A model generated the notes under the pieces. That model was not told the DNA's origin and made no database searches. It saw only the letters and a list, made by a program, of their open reading frames with translations. A DNA stretch of 64,000 nucleotides, from positions 5,890,001 through 5,954,000 of the forward strand of contig NC_068925.1 of assembly GCF_023091745.1 (NCBI RefSeq), read 5' to 3'. Made by a program: the position numbers and the translations under genes. Shown here in pieces: positions 59,662 through 64,000 of the stretch. Origin of the DNA: Budorcas taxicolor (lineage: Eukaryota; Chordata; Mammalia; Artiodactyla; Bovidae). Within the stretch, counting starts at the first letter, position 1; every line of letters starts with the position of its first letter.

Positions 59662-59877
59662 GTCATGAAGACATATCACATGTACAATGCCGACAGCATC
59701 AGTGCTCAGAGCAAGCTAAAGGAGGCGGAGAAGCAGGAGGAGAAGCAAATTGGAAAATCCGTAAAGCAAGAGGACCGGCAGGCCCCACGCTCCCCTGACT
59801 CCACATCCAACGTCCGCATTGAGGAGAAGCATGTCCGGAGGAGCTCGGTGAAAAAGATCGAGAAGATGAAGGAGAAG
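59662..59877 (+). CDS. SRGAP2: SRGAP2 coding exon (human exon 5 equivalent), F-BAR domain
   Basis: The 216-bp exon gives 72 codons, VMKTYHMYNADSISAQSKLK through SSVKKIEKMKEK, about residues 163-234. It contains F-BAR helix sequence and then the charged, SRGAP2-specific loop with KSVKQEDRQ, RSPDST and RIEEKHVRRSS. This loop is the best paralogue discriminator: SRGAP1 and SRGAP3 differ here in my memory of them. Compared with human as remembered, T/A and A/S changes occur beside RSPDST. The donor is AAG|gtgtgt, and both ends are phase 0. The basic residues and serines in the loop suit membrane contact and phosphorylation, but that is inference. Confidence 0.96.
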
Positions 59878-60437
59878 GTGTGTAGTAGGCTCTGGGGAGG
59901 AACACTGTGGAAGTCGGGACTGACAGGAGATTTCCAGTATGCCCTGCAGAGAGCAGAGCAAGGAAGCTCTGGGTTCCTTTAGTGCCTGGTGACCTTGCAG
60001 TCTGCCCTGAAAGAAGTCCTAGTTATTGGAAGAACCTGGGCATCTGTAGCAGACCAACAAGAAACAGTAGTCGCCCTTCCCAAGCCTGGGAGGGGAACCG
60101 TAGACCTAGGGTTTGGCTTCAGATGTCAGGCGTTCAGAGGCAGGTATAATGACGCTCCTTCAGGGTGGCGGTGCAGGGGTGGAGGATGGAATTCACAGGT
60201 AGAACCAAAGTGGGACACACGCCTAAAGTAGGAGCCTCACTAACCTTTCCTGGGCTGTTCTACATTATGCCCTTGAATCTCATTACACAGAATTAGAACC
60301 CAATTTAAGGCAGACGCGCATAGGGAGTAGCAGCACAATTGTGGCTCTTGAATGTACTGTACTTTTTATCTTTTAGAGAACAGTCTCCCCTCTTAAAAAA
60401 ATGAAAAAGTTAAAATGAACTTCTGTTCTCTTTTCAG
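59878..60437 (+). other. SRGAP2: SRGAP2 intron 5 (560 bp)
   Basis: A short phase-0 intron with donor gtgtgt and acceptor ctcttttcag. No repeat is recognisable in it. A plus-strand frame stays open from exon 5 for about 35 codons beyond the donor, so retention would add a short tail before a stop. Confidence 0.92.
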
Positions 60438-60566
60438 CGCCAAGCCAAGTACACGGAGAACAAGCTGAAGGCCATTAAAGCCCGGAATGAGTACTTACTG
60501 GCCTTGGAAGCCACCAATGCATCTGTCTTCAAGTACTACATCCACGACCTGTCTGACCTTATTGAT
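60438..60566 (+). CDS. SRGAP2: SRGAP2 coding exon (human exon 6 equivalent), F-BAR domain
   Basis: The 129-bp exon gives 43 codons, RQAKYTENKLKAIKARNEYL through YYIHDLSDLID, about residues 235-277. It is the next long F-BAR helix, continuing directly from KMKEK of exon 5. The Lys- and Arg-rich face is typical of the membrane-binding concave/convex surface of the family. The acceptor is ctcttttcag and the donor GAT|gtaagt, a strong consensus, phase 0 both sides. The next exon would continue with the CCDLG region but is not in the window. No lesion. Confidence 0.96.
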
Positions 60567-60729
60567 GTAAGTGCTTAAAGCCAAAGGTGCAAGGGTACGA
60601 GGGACACGAGGGTCCCTTCTCCTGATTTTGAAGATCTGGTCAGGAGTCCCCCAGTTCTGTTGCTCAGGCACCTTAGAGCATTTTGAGAACGCTCATGGAC
60701 ATGGTAGCCATGATCCCTCTGGGGCTTGC

Positions 60730-60935
60730 CACATACCAGGCATCAGGAGAAGCACTTCACACTTCCTTTCATTCGGTCCTCCCTAGAATCCTGGGAGGAA
60801 AGCGCTACTACCTCCATTGTTGCATATTTAAATTCAGAGCGTTTAGATGACTTTACCCAGAGTGAGCTAATCAATGACAGAGGCAAAACTGGTACCTAGG
60901 TCTGATTAGTAAACCCAGGCTCACAACCACTGTGC
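60730..60935 (-). mobile_element. MIR SINE, antisense
   Basis: 'cacataccaggcatcaggag', 'ttcattcggtcctccctaga', 'cttacccagagtgagc'-type core, then 'gacagaggcaaaactggtac'. Diverged. Confidence 0.55.
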
Positions 60936-61029
60936 ACTTGTGTGTCCCAGGAAATATTCCCTTAGATCAGCTACTTGCCCATAGAACTGAGTGCCGAGAG
61001 CTAAAGGCTTAGAATGTCATACCTTATTA

Positions 61030-61205
61030 GTTTATATAGCTCTTAAGTATTATCTCATTTAATTGTCATGTCACTCTTCTGGGTCAATATTGCAATCTCC
61101 AGTTTGTAGATAAGGAAATCTAGGTAGGGGGTCGAAAGAGTTCCTGCCCAAAGTTAAACTGCAAATTAGAGTCCCGGTCAGGAAGGCACCCAGATGCCCC
61201 TGACC
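61030..61205 (-). mobile_element. MIR SINE, antisense
   Basis: 'aagtattatctcatttaatt', 'ccagtttgtagataaggaaa', 'gttcctgcccaaagttaaac'. Antisense MIR core, diverged. Confidence 0.6.
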
Positions 61206-61349
61206 TCTGGCTCATACTCACTGATGTGATACACAGATGATGAGAGATCGGAATCTTAGGCGTGTGTGTTTTGCATGGGGCAGACACAGGGATAAGGGTT
61301 TTGTCTCTGGCCTTACGGGTCAGCCTTGGTTTGGTTTCTGCTGCTGCTT

Positions 61350-61424
61350 CTCCTTCAGAGGAGCCTGGTAGGCTGCAGTCCATGGGATCATAGAGTCGCA
61401 CACGATTGAGCAACTTCACTTCTT
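61350..61424 (+). mobile_element. Bov-A 3' fragment
   Basis: 'gaggagcctggtaggctgca', 'gtccatgggatcatagagtc', 'cacgattgagcaacttcact'. A short 5'-truncated ruminant SINE. Confidence 0.8.
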
Positions 61425-63082
61425 CACTGCTTCTCCTTATACCTTATAGTTACGTCTTGCAATGGCTCTCACCTGCAGACAGCAGTCAGGGCCAGGTCTA
61501 AGCCAGTCCTGACTGCAGCTGCTTAAGTACCCCTGCCTCGCCCTCCTGTATCAGAGTGAGGGGCCTGGAGCCATCCAGCTCAGCCTCAGCCTCATCCTCC
61601 CAGTCTCCAGGGCCTCAGGCAGAGCCTGGCGGTCTCCTCGCAGAGGTCTGGTATGTGTCAGCAGGCAGAAACTGAGTTTTGTGAGCCTCTGGCCAGACCT
61701 CACATACTTGCCTGTCTACCTTGGTTTCTCTGCAAACGGACCTGCCACATTTCACCGTGTTGTGTGTGGTTCTGGTCTAAGTTGGCCATTGTGTAACTCG
61801 CTGGCTGACCTGAGGCTTATCACAGAGCTGGTTTGGAACTCTGCTGTGTCTCCCGTCCACCACCCTGGCAAACTGAAGAACTGGGCTAAACCTCTGAGGA
61901 CTTAAATCTGGCCTCACATCAGAGCTGCTTGGGGAAGGTTTCTAAAATAGCAGTCTCTCTCTCCCTTCAGCCAGGGCTCTTTGAGTCAGTAGGTATCAGC
62001 CTCTTAATGCCCTGAGTGTCATCGTTTCACCGGGTAAGTGGAGCCCTGATCCCCGTTCAGGCCCTGCTTTGTTCTCTCTACTTGTTGATGCCGATCTGAA
62101 CGCTGTCCTTCGACGGAGGTCAGAGCCTTGGATAGGATCCTTTCTCCTCCTCACGGGAACAGCTCCTCACTGTTGAGAAAGAGGCCTGTTCTCAGCATGA
62201 GGAGGAGAATCACTTCTTTCTAATGCTCAATCTCTGCTGTTTATCTCACATCCGACTGAAAAAAAAAACAAAAATCATACCTTGGCGGTCCACCACACCT
62301 CTGCTGCGGGTTCTCCTCTCTTTCTTTTGCCCCCAGGGTAGCTTTCTCTCCCCTTTTACCAAAACCCTGGCCTCTGTGGAAGAGAGGGGTGCTGCTAAGT
62401 CAGTCACAGTTCGCAGACCCTCCATCAGATGTGAGTTGGTGTTTTTAAATCAGTCCAAGGAGCAGGCTATTTTGCTCCTTATTATCATTTAAAAGATGCT
62501 TGTTGGGAGCCTGTCCTCAGGATGCTGAGTGAGACGCCACCAGCATTCAGCCAGGGCGTGGCTCTAGGCCGCTAGGAGGAGTCCAGGCTGGCAGTGCCCC
62601 AGGCCGCATGGATAGTGAAACTGCTCTTGCTTTATTTTGTTTGTTTCTTGTTTGTGCTTTTGTTTTTGCTGGAGTGAAATTACTTAGCCTTCTAAAAAAG
62701 AAAAAGAAAGAAAGCTTATAACATTATTATGCTCTTCTACAAATGTTCAGTAAGTATTTCTTTGGGATGAACCTATGTGCCCTGCAGCATCAGGGTACAA
62801 AAAGAATAAAATAATTCTTATCCTAGAGGTATTCATAGGCATACAGAGAGATCATTTTTTATCTAACTGGCCAGTTGCAGCACCAGAGCTAAGCACAGGA
62901 AGTAGGACTGTGGTTTTCAAACCATAGGTCATGATCTATTAGAGGAGTCATGAAGGTTTGGCTTATTTTATTTTAATGAATAAACTAGACTAGGATAGAG
63001 TAGAATGGGGAAAAAACATCAGGGTGCATTACATTAGTAAGGTTAAGTTTTATTTGGTAAAACTATTATGTTAGCGGTGTAT

Positions 63083-63101
63083 GTGAGTGTGTGTGTGTGA
63101 C
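63083..63101. repeat. (GT)n tract
   Basis: 'gtgagtgtgtgtgtgtga'. A short microsatellite. Confidence 0.75.
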
Positions 63102-63362
63102 AATATAAGACATATTTCTTACTGTAAGTTGGAGGCCAAAAAGAGTTTGGTAGCCACTGAACTAAGAACAGAGGAAGGTCTTTTGGTTTCTGCAAGCTCC
63201 CTGAGGGCAGGGACCAAGTCTCTTCTTTACCTTATTACATGCATACATAAGTACAGGGCTTCCTATGTAGCTAAGTACATAATCTGTTCATTAAAAGAAC
63301 AGAAGAAGGAGGAAGAAGATGATTTCCTAAGCCAAGATTTTTTTTTTCCTTTTTATGCCTTT

Positions 63363-63725
63363 CAGTACTGTTTTAATTGAGATCTAATTTGCATACAATG
63401 ATTGAACCTGTGTTAAATTGCAAGAATTGTGATGAATCTTACGCCCGTATAATCTGTGTCTCTATCAAGATACAGAATATTTCCATCACCTCAGAAAGTT
63501 CCCCTTTTCTCTTCCCAGTCAGTCCTCCATCCTGAGGCAACCACTGTTCTGATTTCTTTGACTATGAATTAGTTTTTGCCTGTTTCAGAACTTCACAAAG
63601 GTGGGCTTTTTATATAGTATATACTTTTAGAAAAATCCTGGCCTCAGTTGCCCAGCATGATGTTTCTGAGCTCCATCCGTGTTGTTATATGTGTCAGTAG
63701 TTGCCTGCTTTTTCTTGCTCATCTG
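63363..63725 (-). mobile_element. L1M 3' UTR fragment, antisense
   Basis: 'ttaattgagatctaatttgc', 'agatacagaatatttccatc', 'caaccactgttctgatttct', 'gagctccatccgtgttgtta' are the standard antisense L1 3' end text. Diverged and truncated. Confidence 0.7.
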
Positions 63726-64000
63726 TTGCCATAAAAATGGCCAAAAAGATACTACGGCCAGGAACCAACAGTTAGGACAGAAGTGAGTGGGGAGCCCGGT
63801 TATCCCTTGGCTCTCTGATCTTGACAGTATCCAGAACTTGCTTTGAGATGTGGGATGAATGTTGTGCCAATCCATTGCCATCTGTGTTATGGACACCATT
63901 CTGCCTCCTTCTTGGCAATGTCAAAGCTCATTGTGTGCTCAGGCATCAAGGATAAGTGAAAGAAGTGATTTTTGTGGATGCCAGTCCATTCAAGGACTAG

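Larger units (their letters stand above)
60567..64000 (+). other. SRGAP2: SRGAP2 intron 6, 5' part
   Basis: This begins with a consensus gtaagt donor and runs off the window. It holds two antisense MIR copies, a Bov-A fragment at 61350, a GT-rich tract near 63083-63101 and an antisense L1M at 63363. In 61425-63080 nothing beyond ordinary intron and T/G-rich tracts (near 62630-62670) was recognised. No further SRGAP2 exon is visible before 64000. Confidence 0.88.

Noticed and set aside
59662..60566. Assignment of the exons to SRGAP1 or SRGAP3
   Set aside because: The exon 5 loop (KSVKQEDRQ, RSPDST, RIEEKHVRRSS) and exon 6 (RNEYLLALEATNASVFKYY) match SRGAP2 as remembered and differ from the paralogues.
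7274..60566. A human-style SRGAP2B/C-like truncated duplicate
   Set aside because: Nothing here distinguishes a duplicate. All four exons are intact and the known partial duplications are specific to the human lineage. The window does not reach the region where those copies end.

Overview
This window is ruminant, almost certainly bovid, nuclear DNA. The evidence is dense BovB (RTE-type) LINEs, Bov-tA and Bov-A2 SINEs and CHR-type tRNA-derived SINEs, over a background of older mammalian repeats (MIR, L1M, HAL1-like, MER5A, a MaLR-type LTR). There are no prokaryotic features.

The only gene I can support is SRGAP2 (SLIT-ROBO Rho GTPase activating protein 2) on the + strand. Four consecutive coding exons of the F-BAR part are present: 7274-7436, 52512-52574, 59662-59877 and 60438-60566. 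They join in frame into one uninterrupted stretch of 190 codons plus one leading base, corresponding to about residues 88-277 of the roughly 1070-residue protein (numbering from memory of the human protein). By comparison with human they are exons 3-6. The first two exons, the end of the F-BAR domain, the RhoGAP domain and the SH3 domain lie outside the window. All four exons have GT-AG splice sites. Intron 2 is phase 2 and introns 3-6 are phase 0.

Layout: 1-7273 is the end of intron 2. 7437-52511 is the 45-kb intron 3, which holds most of the transposable elements. 52575-59661 is intron 4, 59878-60437 is the short intron 5, and 60567-64000 is the start of intron 6. The most structured interval is 32.5-41.2 kb, where three large BovB copies form direct and inverted repeats. 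At 12.27-14.00 kb there is a three-level nest: an LTR inside an L1 inside a hAT-type DNA transposon. A BovB copy sits inside an L1 at 22.06-23.82 kb, and several SINEs have clear target-site duplications.

The many open frames of 60-250 codons are fragments of BovB reverse transcriptase, SINE read-through or chance frames. I found no new gene system. The items most worth checking are the recombination-prone BovB cluster, the CpG-rich islet at 49.47-49.57 kb deep in intron 3, the G-rich splice acceptor of exon 5, the Z-DNA-type tracts at 21.33-21.61 kb, and an unassigned element-like stretch at 37.87-38.83 kb.
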